DNA of 64,000 nt from assembly GCF_026914185.1 (NCBI RefSeq), contig NC_070559.1, positions 372,001 to 436,000 of the forward strand, written 5' to 3'. The notes under the pieces were generated by a model. That model made no database searches. It was given only the letters and a program-made list of their open reading frames with translations, and was not told where the DNA came from. A program made the position numbers and the translations under genes. Shown here piece after piece: positions 41,330 to 52,805 of this stretch (positions within the stretch are counted from its first letter, which is position 1; each line of letters begins with the position of its first letter). The DNA is from Puccinia triticina. Its lineage: Eukaryota > Basidiomycota > Pucciniomycetes > Pucciniales > Pucciniaceae.

Positions 41330-42115
41330 CCACATAAATGCCAGCTCATTTCCTTGAAATGAAATTGAATCTAGCTGTTTCATCTCACCAAATCTCCCTC
41401 CCATACCTCTATCTGAGCTGCAAGCAAAGTTACCTTTTCCAGCCCAATAGAAAATACCAGAAATAACAGTTATGAAAAATGCCAAATAACAGGCAAAATA
41501 TTTTAAAAAGAAGCCCATTTCTGCCAGCTCACAGTGAAATAACAGAAATACCACTTGGAAAAGTTAAAATTCCAGCTTTGTCAGCTCATCATACCTTGCA
41601 AGCAGCTCACTTATCTTGACTACCTTTAAAAAAAATACAGCTCTTTCAGCTCACTTAACAAAAGTAATCACCTCAGTCAACTGTATGCACCTAACTCAAA
41701 TCAAAACAAGCTCCATCATCTCACCACATGTCACCATATATCTCAGCTCACTCTGCTACAACCAAAGATATAGCTCTGTTTGTTTACTTTGCATCAATAA
41801 GATTATTAGATCACCAATTCAGCCCTTCACACTGACAGTTATCATGGTTAACTGGAATTTTCAGCTCACTCAGCTCACCCAACTAAAATGGATTCCAGCT
41901 CCTTCAGCTCACTATATTTCCAAAAAAAATCAGCTCACTCAGTTCATCAGTTGCACTCAGAGCCAGATCTGCTACACTCCCCCAAGTTCCAGCTCTATCA
42001 GCTCTGTCAGCTCACTCAAGGGTCAGCTCTGTCAGCTCACCCAAGGTTCAGCTCTGTCAGCTCACCCAAGGTTCAGCTCTGCCAGCTCACCTCAGCGGCC
42101 AACTTTATGTCAGCT
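41330..42115. repeat. CAGCTC-rich degenerate tandem repeat
   Basis: The motif CAGCTC(A/T) recurs about every 20-60 bp and becomes a regular tandem array of about 27 bp (CAGCTCTGTCAGCTCACCC type) at 41990-42095. The complementary GAGCTG motif forms a similar cluster at 57170-57480. The two plus-strand frames open here at 41616-42145 are translations of the repeat. Confidence 0.75.
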
Positions 42116-42647
42116 CACTACATCCCACTCATAGCACCAAACTAATCTAACCAATCAACTACAATGAAATCCAGCTCTATCAGCCCTTGTCATTTGAATA
42201 GATATGCTAGCACATTCAACTTTGTTTTCTCAGTCAGACATTCACATGTTCACAATGCAACAAATGTATGAAAAAAGCGGATTTGAGGCAGGAGAGAAGT
42301 AGGCAAGGAGGTCGGCTTTCATAGCTGTTGAGGAGCATGGTTTGAGCATCTGAGGACGGCCGGCTTGTGGTTGAGGAGATCGAGTTTGTTTCATGATTTG
42401 AGGATCAAACTGTCAAAGTGGCTGAGATCGGAAACACTTGAGGACCGAGTACTGGAAGAGAGAAGAAGAGAGGACAGAAGCAGGAGACAGACAGGGAGCA
42501 GGGATCAAGGGTAGAGCAGGTTTGTGGAGTGCGCAGGAGTGCGGAGGGCGCAGATGAGAATTCCAACACTAAAGAAACAAATCAGTAATCCAACTTAGCT
42601 GATGATCAACATTAGTAAAACTAAAAGAAAGAAGGTGCTGACTGGTT

Positions 42648-43808
42648 TTATGTGCTACGTTTTCCCATGTAGTTTTGGTGCCCGCCAAAGTAGAGGTTTT
42701 TCTTATAACGATAGGTTTTTCTGAGATAGATTATTCCAGTCTTGATTGCACTGCAAATGTTTAGAGCAGTTTGAGTAATTTGTAGCGACATTCCCATACG
42801 TGTGAATCCTTTAGGCTCGAATCCAGGAAGAGTACAATGTTCGCAGCTCTTTGCCGCCCATAGTAGCTTAACCACCGTTTGTGGCTGAAATTCAATATAG
42901 CATTTGTAATCCGGGAAGACGAATCGACCGCCAGAAGCATTCGATTCAGTTTCAGCATCAGCAAGTGTGCCATCCGATGATTTTGTTGGCACAAAGAGTG
43001 CAAAAGCAAATTCAGAAGCATCGCCGGTGTCGCGGTGAGGGCGATTGTAAAATCCGTTGGTTGTGAATGTGATGTGAGGTGAACAGTCGAACTCAGAAAG
43101 GCGATCATTGAACTCTCCAGATGCAAGCGATAGAATTCCATGTTCCTCCATCAGCTTCCGATTAGACTCGAATGGGATATCACCCAAACTCTTGAACATT
43201 TGTCCAAGAATTCGGGAAACAGATAGCCCTTGGACAGCAAGTTTGAGGTATTCCCCACGCCAGGTGTGCGCAACACGGAGCTTGATGTATCGTCCGAATA
43301 ATTCAAGTGCTTTCATACACTTACGCCATCCAACACCCCACATTCCACCCCCCCATACTCGACCAGGTGCAATCCTGTTTACAAACTTCTTTGATTTGTG
43401 GAGGAACGTCGTAACTCGATTGATGTCGCGTTTCTCTTTGGCTGAGAGTTCTGAAATCGGTATGAACTTGATCACAGCTACAACTTTGGCGTGAGTTTTG
43501 TCGATCAATATCACTTTACCATGTGTGAACGGAACAAAGCTGTCGACAATAGATTGAGCGCGAGCTAGCTCCTCGTGTGTAGGCTTGCGCCACGGGCTCT
43601 TATTTTCCGCGTGAATTTCCGGATAGATGTGACGTGGTATATAATCTTGTAACGACCATATGATTTTCTCCCCTTTGAAGTGGGAACTGGTGATTTGATT
43701 CGAGACTGGCGACTTCCGGTTGTTCAACCGGCGCTTTTTGCGTGCACGAGACTTCATAAAGTTCTTCGGTGGAACCCTCTTATTATCCTCCATTATCAAG
43801 TGTCCCAA
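42648..43808 (-). CDS. TET/JBP-family 2-oxoglutarate/Fe(II) dioxygenase
   Basis: A single uninterrupted frame of 386 codons. The ATG at 43808 (or Met 6 at 43793, MEDNKRVPP) precedes a basic segment (RARKKRRLNNRK, residues 20-31) that fits a nuclear localisation signal. The catalytic double-stranded beta-helix lies at about 240-350. It has HITFTTNGFYNRPHRD with the iron ligands His 258 and Asp 260, then GGRFVFPDY, the distal iron ligand His 324 in SCEHCTLPG, and Arg 337 in FTRMGMSLQI for 2-oxoglutarate. All key residues are present. Family members oxidise 5-methylpyrimidines in DNA; the substrate here is inferred. Fungal copies of this family are often physically linked to KDZ transposons, and a KDZ transposase gene begins 3 kb away on the other strand. 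The frame shows no decay. Confidence 0.85.
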   Translation of the reverse strand: MGHLIMEDNKRVPPKNFMKSRARKKRRLNNRKSPVSNQITSSHFKGEKIIWSLQDYIPRHIYPEIHAENKSPWRKPTHEELARAQSIVDSFVPFTHGKVILIDKTHAKVVAVIKFIPISELSAKEKRDINRVTTFLHKSKKFVNRIAPGRVWGGGMWGVGWRKCMKALELFGRYIKLRVAHTWRGEYLKLAVQGLSVSRILGQMFKSLGDIPFESNRKLMEEHGILSLASGEFNDRLSEFDCSPHITFTTNGFYNRPHRDTGDASEFAFALFVPTKSSDGTLADAETESNASGGRFVFPDYKCYIEFQPQTVVKLLWAAKSCEHCTLPGFEPKGFTRMGMSLQITQTALNICSAIKTGIIYLRKTYRYKKNLYFGGHQNYMGKRST

Positions 43809-43814
43809 CCTAGT

Positions 43815-44525
43815 TCTTAATCGGGATCACTTGACAATAGTAAATATCTGTTGAAACTCGACGTCAAATCCCCAACACTTGCATGTAACACTCCGTGAAA
43901 TCTCAAGCTGCGGACTGCCCAAAACGCAAATTATCATCAACTCAAACCTAGATGATTCAAATCAAAAGCTCAACCGGTAGTCATCTCATCTGGCAGGACT
44001 CAGTCATCCCTTCTCTCTCAACCCGCCGACAAAACTCACTTTCCCCTTTCCGTTCCCCTTCCTAAAAAACTTCCTCGACTCTCTCTCAGCGATACTCATT
44101 GCCTTAAGACTCCCGTCTTCTTCGACATCGTCGACTCTCTCATCGGTAACTCAAAACCGATCTTTCTTCTCTTGGACGTCTCGTCCTAGCTCCAACTTGG
44201 TGAGAAGAAAACATCGACCGGCTTTCGGCAATCTCCTTCTTCCTCCTTTTCATATCAATCACTTGCTAACCCATGTTCCTGTTTATTATCAGTCCACTCT
44301 TGCTTCCGTGTCCTGTCCTTTGTCTCTATTGTCTAGTTGTTTGCTGCACCTTAATCCTCATCATCGGGTATGATCTCTCTTCTACATCCTAATTGCTGTC
44401 GCTCTTCTCATCACCTATTCTAACCTCTTGTTGTCATTAGATTTGGCTTTTGTTTCTTATCAATAAAAATAATCAGGGTTCTTTAGTATCAATAAGCTGG
44501 AACCGTTGAGGATCAATATGAAGCC
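43815..44525. other. Pyrimidine-rich intergenic stretch upstream of the TET/JBP gene
   Basis: This stretch has a strong C/T bias on the plus strand (CTTTCCCC, TCTTCTTCC and similar). It contains no open frame I would support. It would hold the promoter of the minus-strand TET/JBP gene. Confidence 0.4.
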
Positions 44526-44529
44526 GTTG

Positions 44530-45490
44530 GCCTGAACTAGCGAAGACAAGCAAAGACAAATCGGCGGATCGGACTGGCAAAGACAAGCAAAGAATGATTG
44601 GTGGGGCCTGTGGGGGCAACAGCGAAGCCGTTGGCCTGATCTAGCAAAGACACACAAAGACCGATCAGCGCATTGGTCTGTCAAAGACGAGCAAAGGGTG
44701 GAAGAGTGATCGGTGGGGCCTCTGGGGGCAACTGGCAGGTCTGGAAAGCAAAGAGCAATCGGTGGAGCCTGCGGATGGGCAGGGCTGGTGATGGCAGAGG
44801 GGCAACTCACCTGTGAGGAAAGAGGCGACCTAGCGAAGACGGGAAAAGAGCTATCAGCGTATTGGTCTTGCAAAGACGAGCGAAGACTGAACGGCGGGGC
44901 CTGTGGGGGCAACTGGTAGGGCTGGAGACGGCAGAGGGGAAACTCAACTGTGAGGAAATAGACGACCTAACAAAGAGGCGCAAAGAGAAATCAGCGTGTT
45001 GGCCTGTCAAAAATGAGCGAAGATTGCAGAGGGGCAACTCACCGGTGAGGAAATGAGTGACCTAACAGAGGTGCGCAAGGAGCGATCGGCGTATTGGTCT
45101 ATCAAAGGCAAGCAAAGAGCGATTGGCAGGGCCTGTGGGGGCAACGGGCAGGGCTGGATAACGTTGAGTGTGGTGGAATTGGTAGGGCCTGTAGAATCGG
45201 CCGCAGGTGTGAAAAGTATTGGCCGGTCAAAAACGAGCAAATATCGCAGATGGGCAACTCACTGGGGAGGAAATGGTGACCTAACGAAGACGCGCAAGGA
45301 GTAATGGGTGGCGCAAGGAGCGATTGGTGGCGCAGGGAGCAATCAGCGGCGCAAGGAGCGATTGGTGTATTGGTCTGTCAAGGCAAGCAAAGACTGAACG
45401 GCGGGGCCTGTGGGGGCAACAGGCAGGGCTGGATAACTTTGAGTGTGGTGGAATTGGTAGGGCCTGTAGAATCGGCCGCAGGTGAGAAAA
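44530..45490. repeat. Long-unit minisatellite between TET/JBP and KDZ
   Basis: Diverged tandem units of roughly 120-170 bp share CAAAGACGAGCGAAG, GGGGCCTGTGGGGGCAAC, GCAGAGGGGCAACTCACC and GATCGGCGTATTGGTCTGTC. At least six units are seen, with a short GGAGCGATTGGTGGCGCA sub-array at 45300-45365. The frames open in this tract on both strands follow the repeat and are not genes. Confidence 0.8.
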
Positions 45491-45499
45491 AAAAATTTG

Positions 45500-46880
45500 G
45501 GGCCGGAACAAACCCCAGACCTTGTTCAGCGTGTAAACCCGAGACGTCAGGTGGGGGGGTCATCAAACAAAATAGGCCCATGGGAAACACATACAACACA
45601 CATGATCTGGACTATAGAAAATCAAAAAAATAAAACCTTGACAAGAATGTTTTCACACAATTTCTCTACTGCTCCATTGATCCAGAGCCAGGAAATGTTG
45701 AGTAATTTTGTTGGAAGTTAGGCACTTCCTAGACAGTATGGCCAAAACTAGTCTGCCTTACAATGAAATTCTTCAATTTGTAACCCAGAAGAAATTACCT
45801 CAATCTCATCAAAGCTGATTCACATGTTGAAGTTTAAAATATGATCATCAGAAATCATGCTGAGTTTGAATGCCAGTATTGAGTCTGTGCTGAACCAAGA
45901 ACTCATGAATGTGCCATTTTTATTAGCAATATTGGCAAAACATCTGTTGTATTTTCAGCCTTAAATAATAAGTGATTCAGATTCCACATAAATCACCTCA
46001 CATCATTCTCAGAATCTGGACCAGGTACAATGATCTCAAAATTTCTACAATATTCCATGCCAGACTAAGGATTTATAAGATGTTTCATATATCCCCACCA
46101 CATGAAAACCCCCTGATATTTCTAACAGATAACTTGGAATTGAAGTGCTCTGTTTTTTACCTGCTTGATGGTAGCAGTGGTGAGGAAATGAAAAAATTTG
46201 GCATTGCTCATAGAAAAGAATTGGCATGATTTCTTGAAAGATTTCCTGTGTGTGATGTCAAGTATCCAGGTCAGTTCAAAGATCATTTCTAACAAAATTT
46301 TGTGATTAGTCTTTGGAGAATGTCAAAATTATAGAACCATAAGCCAGACAGTATCATCACACAAATATGGTAAAAATAATCTTTGAACTGGGCTGCAAAT
46401 TTCACATCCCAAACAGGAATTCTTTCAAAACATCATGTTCACTCATTTCTATTTCAAACTAAACATTCAAGACATTTTTATCTGTCTCAAATGGTGTGAG
46501 CATGTGTCATTGGGAACATCCAGATCAGCTGTCTGAGTCTTCTTTCAAGTTTTGCCTTTTATGCACAGTTTTCATAACATGGAACTTGTTTTTTAGTTCC
46601 ATGCCATAAGAACATTTTGACCTCAACTGGAAACCTAGGATGTTCTCCTAACTCATGAAATTGTTCCAGTGGGATGAGCCACTTTGGGCCCCGAGGAAGC
46701 GGGGGGAAAAACTTCTTGGGGAAGGGGGGAGCGGTGGGAATATGGAGATTCCAAGTTTGACAACTGTGACCTTAAAAGTGTTTTGGGAAATCTCAAGCAT
46801 TCTTGCAATAGCTGTAAGTTATCTGTTTTTTTGGTGTTACCTTTCCTTCATTGATGAAATTAAATTATAATCCCTGTAGT
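45500..46880. other. AT-rich stretch with no supported gene
   Basis: No frame above 85 codons and no convincing repeats. It precedes the KDZ transposase start and may hold its promoter. Confidence 0.4.
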
Positions 46881-48748
46881 TAATATGCGAGGATTTGAAG
46901 GTGAAGGTGGAAAGCGGCAGCGGAGGCGTAGGAATCCAACAACCACTGAAGGAGTCGCTTTTCTTCAAGAAATTGAACGTGGATCTCAGCAAATTTCTCA
47001 AACGCTTCAGCCTTTGTCAGCCCCTGCTTCTCGAAACCACACCCAAATTGATCAGATTCATGGGTTAGAAGATATCAGTTACGAAATGGGTTTAGATGCC
47101 CATAATCCACCCGCTCCCGAATCAACAAACCGACGTGTTCAACAATTGATCACATATCTCCAAGGCAAGGACTACATTCAAAGGAAAATACTGGAGGAGG
47201 AACATTGGGAAGAAGTATACGAACAGATGTTTTTGCATTTCTACGAGTGTTCCAATAAAACATCGGCACAGGGAAATACTTCCAACTGGAATTACGACTG
47301 GAAAGCAGCTTGCGAATGTAATCAGACCCGACAGAGACCTGTGGTCCTGATTGATATCCTGAGTTAGGTGTCTGGTTAATATACATTTCTCCATGAAATT
47401 TCTGACATCTCCCTTCTATCCTTCAAGCACGTAAACAGGAAATGGTCACGTTTTGCAATTGCACGAATGACCAAGTCAGGCTCATACAAATGGGTTATAT
47501 TGGTGGTTCACCCAAGTATCCCCGGACTGCTTTTTCAATTCGACTGCTACGATTTCACCATATCCTCTGGAAACACAGTGCTGTACCAATGTCTCCTTTT
47601 TCAAAAGCTATAGACAAATTCCTTGATTCACACAACCCATTGATATTAGTTCCCAACAAATCCAACATTATCAATGGCAATAGTTCCTACACTGTAAGAG
47701 ATAATTTTTGACATTTGAGCGGCATCAAATTAATGTTAAAGTGTTCTTTTTTTTTTTACCAAAGACACGCGAATGGAGAAAGACATTATCATCTGCTGTC
47801 GATGCCTTCCGAGAAATGAACCAACAAGAAAAATTAATAACAGATAAAATGCTCAATGCAAGTGCTATGGATCGTTTGGCTGAAATTTGCCCAAAGAGCT
47901 ATGGCCCACACGTACCTGGAAAGCGACATGATGAGCCCGATTATATTGTCTGCATGGATGGTAACTTCCAACATCGAAGACACCTGAAAGCAAGTGTTGA
48001 GATACCAAACAGCGTCAAAACACCAAGCATATTTGTTGAACCTCATGAGGTTGAGCGTATGGAAAGAAGGTTGAATAGAGAAATGGATCAACAGACGGGT
48101 ATAGATTCTGTGGTGAGCACCAATTCCAACTACAATACACAATTACTCAAACTAAAATTATTTTAAATATATGCAAATCCAAGGACCGATGCACTCAGCA
48201 GCACACAGCTGCCAATGATTCTTGTACTGCAGCCACATGGAGAGAGTGTGACGAAACAGGACTTTTTGGAATGGCATGTCGGCATGACCAAATTTTGAAC
48301 CTTATCAATATTGTCCAAAGTGGTGAGAAGTGTGTATTTTTTCAATTTGGCCAAATTCAACCCAATCATTCTTAAGCCCAATCAAATCACTCATTTGATT
48401 TCACCCAAAGGTACCACTTCCCATTGACTATGATAAATAGGATGTTTGAAAACACAAAAGATGGCGAAAGTTATACAAAAAGCCTCGCCTTTTTGTATGA
48501 TATTGGATGTAATATTGAAAAAGGTATCATCCGTGTATGTACTTTCCTATTCTAATGTTTATCACACACTCTTTGTATCTAATTCAGCTGTTATTTAAAT
48601 TTTTTATTCAAGCGAAACCAATTCATGCAGCCCCAAGATAACAATCTTCTCAAGTTTGGTACCAGTGTATTCCATGCATATGTGCATCAGTGGTCCTGTC
48701 AACTCCGGTACAACCCCAGATTGAATGAAGGGTGGGGTATGTCAGACG

Positions 48749-51700
48749 CAACACTGGGTAGTTACGATAATAGTAACGGCATCGTAACGGTACCGTATCG
48801 GTTTTTGGTGCGTTACCGTTGCCGTTACTGGTAACGGCTTTGCGCTACCGCTAATTTAATATTTTTACGTTATTTTTTTGGGCACGATACAATATTTTTT
48901 TGCGTCAGAGGTTAGAATTTTATTCAATACGATATCGGGAGATGTGTTTATGAATCGTTACTGGTAACGAAATCTATGTACAAAAGAAGGATTTGGCATT
49001 CAAGCGCCCACATTCTTCTTGGGTGCAGGAACCAGAGCTGCCAATGCTCTTCCCGCCTCCTCAAAGTCACCGGTGAGAGGGACTTGCTCCCTCAACCACA
49101 TCAAGCTGCTGACGCAGCGAGACATGGTTGAAGGGAGTAGGCCACCTCGCCTACTGCTGCAAACATCAGAAGCAGCCGAAAATAATCGCTCGACTGCGCA
49201 TGAACTGCCCAAGCAACCGAGGTATGCGCGGGCCATGCGAGAGAGTGCCGGATAGGTGGTGTAGTTGGCCTTCCACCACCTCAACGGAGTGGATTTGTTG
49301 TGTATTTCCTTGCTGGTGAAGGTCAGATCTGCTTTGAGGAATGTCTCGACCTTGTTTTCGTGCGGAGTTGCTGGCTTCTGAGCCATAGAAGATGCCAGGC
49401 GAGCCATGAGTGAGGACGGCTCTGTCTCCGAGTCCCGTGGTTCTTCAATGAGGGTGACCTCTGCTTCGGGGGTGTCCAATGTTGAGACTGGTTTTTCCTT
49501 GTAATCCTTGAATCTGCAATTGAGGAGTTCAACGCACTCCTTGACCTCGGCACTGTCTGGTCCAAACACAAGTTTGAAGATATGTATCCGGTAGCACGGA
49601 TGCAGAATAGTCGCCAGTTGGAGTGTCTCACACGCCATGGCTTCGGCCAAGTACTTTTCCACACGCACCAGCATTGAGCAGTACATTGGATACAGCATGT
49701 CGGACTCTTTTGACCGGTCCACTTTTCCGGAGAGCTGCTCCTTAAGCTCTAGATATTTCGGTATCACATGCGCGCCGGTCCCCTGATTTCCTTCCATGTG
49801 TAAGGTTAGTTTGACAAAGACCTGTGGATGTTTTTTGTGTCAGTATAATAGCAGAGCAATTATGTTTAGCATGAAACCCACATACCTCAAGCTCGCGATT
49901 CAAGTCGTCAATCTTTTTCCAATCTCAAGGAGAAAACAGTACATCATTGAATATTCCAGCTTTGTTCTGCTGTTGATCTTCCTTAAGAAGTTGGTCAATT
50001 ACTTCTCTGGCATCAATGGCTTTGCGGTGGCTTTCGTATTTTATGTTCCATCGGATGCCATAACCGGCAATCAATGGCGCTACCTTTACGCCTAATTTTG
50101 CTGCCATACGATCAAAACTGCCTCGCTGAGCGGCAGATTGGGTGATCTGTTTGATCACCGTATCAAGCTTGTTGATGAGTACTTGAATCTCGCTAGTCTT
50201 ATTGTGCTTTGCCGTAGCTGCTGCAGCGGCAGGTTGATTGCCATTTAGAGCATCGCGAGAGTTGCCGGTATCCGTATCAGAGAGTTCATCATCGGCATTT
50301 CCGTAGTCGCTTTCAGAAGCACAATCATCTATGAGGGAAGGTGCGAGGGCCGGTGATTCTGAAGGAGCCGCTAATCCAGCCGCGCCATTGAGATCTTCCT
50401 CAGCCTCCTCGGAGATTCTCCCCAGAATGGGGAAGAATCCTAAGACAGACTCCTTCGTTTTTTCTGGAGGAAGAGTTTTTAGTGATAACGCATTGAGGCC
50501 GGCATTAACTATTAAGGCCAGCTTGTGACAGAAGCACCGGATGTGCATAGTCATTGGATCCCATGAGTCTGTGTTTGGCGGCTCATTTGCATATAACAAG
50601 CTATACATTTCGTCGGCCATGGTGTTGTTGTTGGAGCCAGAGTCGGTAGTCTGCGCCAACATCTTTTGAAACAACTTCTTCTTGTTGAGGAGGCTTGCGA
50701 TGGGCCGCGCAAGCAAATGACCATAATGTTTCCATGGAATCATTTTCAGAGTCAAATGTTGGACTGTATACTCCCAGTCTGAATTGACGTAAGCCACTGA
50801 GGCACCAATGAAGGCAAACCGGTTCCCCTTTGTTGTCCATACATCATGGATCAGGGTGAACTTGGTGTCGAGGTTCTTCATCAAAAAACAACAGTATCAG
50901 TTATACACTCATATTCACAAGAAGGAAGTGTAGAAAATTTACATTCAACTCGTCAAAAACTGTCTTCTTGAGCATTGAGTACAACTTTTTGGACTCATCA
51001 GCCGACCACCTTCGACCGTATAGAAAAGCCTTTGGATTTGTGTACTGAAAGGCCGCACGAAGTGTTGGGTCTTCAATCCGAGACCATGGCAGTGCCTGTC
51101 GGATCTGCCAGATCATTATCAATTGGTTTAGAACCCGATTGACAAAGATCTGCTTGTTCTGAAGAAAACCGCTGATGGCGGGCTGCTTAGGATCACCCCC
51201 GCCATTGGCTTGGGCAAGATTGCGCTCAGCCACTGAGAGAGGTAATTTTGCACCTCTCTTCTTTGCTTCATCTCGCCTTGCGCAGCCGTGGCTCTTCTTT
51301 TCGGACTGATTGGAACCATCACGATGTACCTTCAAGTTCCCTCTAGAAGTCGCATGCGCACGATAAATTTCTCCGCACCATTTACATTTATAATTTATCG
51401 GAGTGTTTATCTTGTCGTTTTTCTTCCGAAACGGCTCTTCAAAGTAATCCAAGATATCGTCATACTCTTTTTCTATTTTTTTTTTAGCTTCCCTCGGACC
51501 AATCTCAATCGACGCATCTGTATCCTGACTGAAGTCATGGGCTTCGCCGTTTGAGTTCAACTAACAAACACGCAAGAAATATTGTCAACATAATTTTTAA
51601 TGTAAGATCACCCTTCTACACGCACCTTGTCCTGCCCCGCTGAGCTCTTTGTGGTTGTCTTCTTCGGCTTTGTTTTTTTTTTGACAATAATAGCAGGGGA

Positions 51701-52384
51701 GGCTTCCGTCGCAGACGACTCCTCTTCAATTACCCTTTTTTTCTTCGGCCTAACCCTGGGGCCCGGGGCTGTTGAAGCGCCAGATTCCGAAGAAGGGGCC
51801 GCCACCTTTCTAGCTGGTTTGGTCAGTTTGAGCCGGGAGTCGGAGCCAGTTGGGACCATGCCTGGTTCGACAGTCACAGAAGAAGCTCGATTGGAGCGAC
51901 GGAGTTGAGACTGGTCCGTCGCGTATCCGCTGGCATTCGCGTCTTTGGTACTATTAGTTTGATTGTTCGATTTTGGTGGCATTGTTGATGAGTTTGATTA
52001 TAATGGACAATGGCAACAATGAAGTTTGAACAGCAAATACGAGGCTTCTTGAGAATCAAATGACTACAGACTGCTTTGAGAGATCCTGTCGGGTAATGGA
52101 CTTTATCCTGGACAGTTATTCACGATGCATTCCATTAAACTGCAGGGGTGACACTGAAACTCAGGGGGGTACAGGGGTCAAACGCGTTACAGGGCGCTAC
52201 CACGCGTTGCAGCGCGTTTCGTTACCGCATCCTCAGCCCAAAAAAAATTCCGCCCTCGTTACGCTACCCCCCGGCCACAGAAACAGCCGTTACTGCTAAC
52301 GGTAACGGTCCGTTTAGATAACGGGGATCGATTCAATACGAAATTGGGCTCAATATCGTATCAAATCGTATCGACCCGGTGTTG
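48749..52384 (-). mobile_element. Autonomous hAT transposon inserted in the KDZ gene (3.6 kb)
   Basis: The ends are CAACACTGGGT and (inverted) CAACACCGGGT, with a 7-bp duplication TCAGACG at 48742-48748 and 52385-52391. Subterminal GTAACG/CGTTAC motifs are dense at both ends (48770-48850 and 52185-52325), as is typical of hAT elements. It carries the transposase gene at 49000-51982. Terminal hAT duplications are normally 8 bp; I see 7. Confidence 0.88.
49000..51982 (-). CDS. hAT transposase with BED zinc finger
   Basis: Exons of about 51982-51626, 51560-50943, 50880-49940, a short one near 49920-49885 (KKIDDLNRELE) and 49828-49000 join in frame at GTGCGT, GTAAAT, GTACTG and GTATGT donors. 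The N-terminus is basic and disordered. A BED zinc finger has YKCKWCGEIYRAHATSRGNL...H (51400-51310). The RNase-H-like core has LIHDVWTTKG (first Asp), TTDSGSNNN (second Asp) and the HIRCFCHKLAL motif, and RW in GIRWNIKYESHRKA. The C-terminal dimerisation region has WWKANYTTYPALSRMARAYL and SSCAVERLFSAASD, with the catalytic Glu. No stop or frameshift is visible, so the transposase could be active. Confidence 0.88.
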
Positions 52385-52397
52385 TCAGACGGAGAAG

Positions 52398-52805
52398 CAA
52401 CGGTGGGTAGTTACGATAACCATGAATCCTCTTCTTTGGTCTTCAATTTAAAATTAGGAACCAAATAAAATGTTCTGTCAGCTAGATCAAGAAGTCAGAG
52501 CTCTCCTCTAAAAATTGGTGAAAGAATTTTCCATTTTTGTCAAAAGAATAAATTGATATCCCTTATTCCGTGTCAAATTTTGCAGTTACTAGTAACTAAA
52601 ACCAGTAACTAAAAACTGGAAGTGTAATCAAGGATATCCAGGCAGTCTTTTTACAAAAATGCAAAATTATTTCACCAATTATTAGAGGAGAGCTATGACT
52701 TCTTGATCTAGCTGATAAAAATCATTAGGTGGTTTTGAATATTCAATTAAAGGCTGAAGGAGAAAAAAAACTGATAGTAACTGTTATTGTAACTACCCAC
52801 CGTTG
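52398..52805. mobile_element. hAT-derived MITE (408 bp)
   Basis: The terminal inverted repeats are CAACGGTGGGTAGTTAC and its complement. The left end matches the hAT at 48749 (CAACACTGGGTAGTTACGAT), so that family could mobilise it. It is flanked by GGAGAAG at 52391-52397 and 52806-52812. It contains no coding sequence but has inverted inner segments (TCTAGCTGA/TAGCTAGATC type around 52485 and 52700). It sits only 6 bp from the hAT insertion. Confidence 0.85.

Noticed and set aside
44460..45633. Several overlapping frames of 60-150 codons on both strands
   Set aside because: They follow the periodicity of the minisatellite at 44530-45490.
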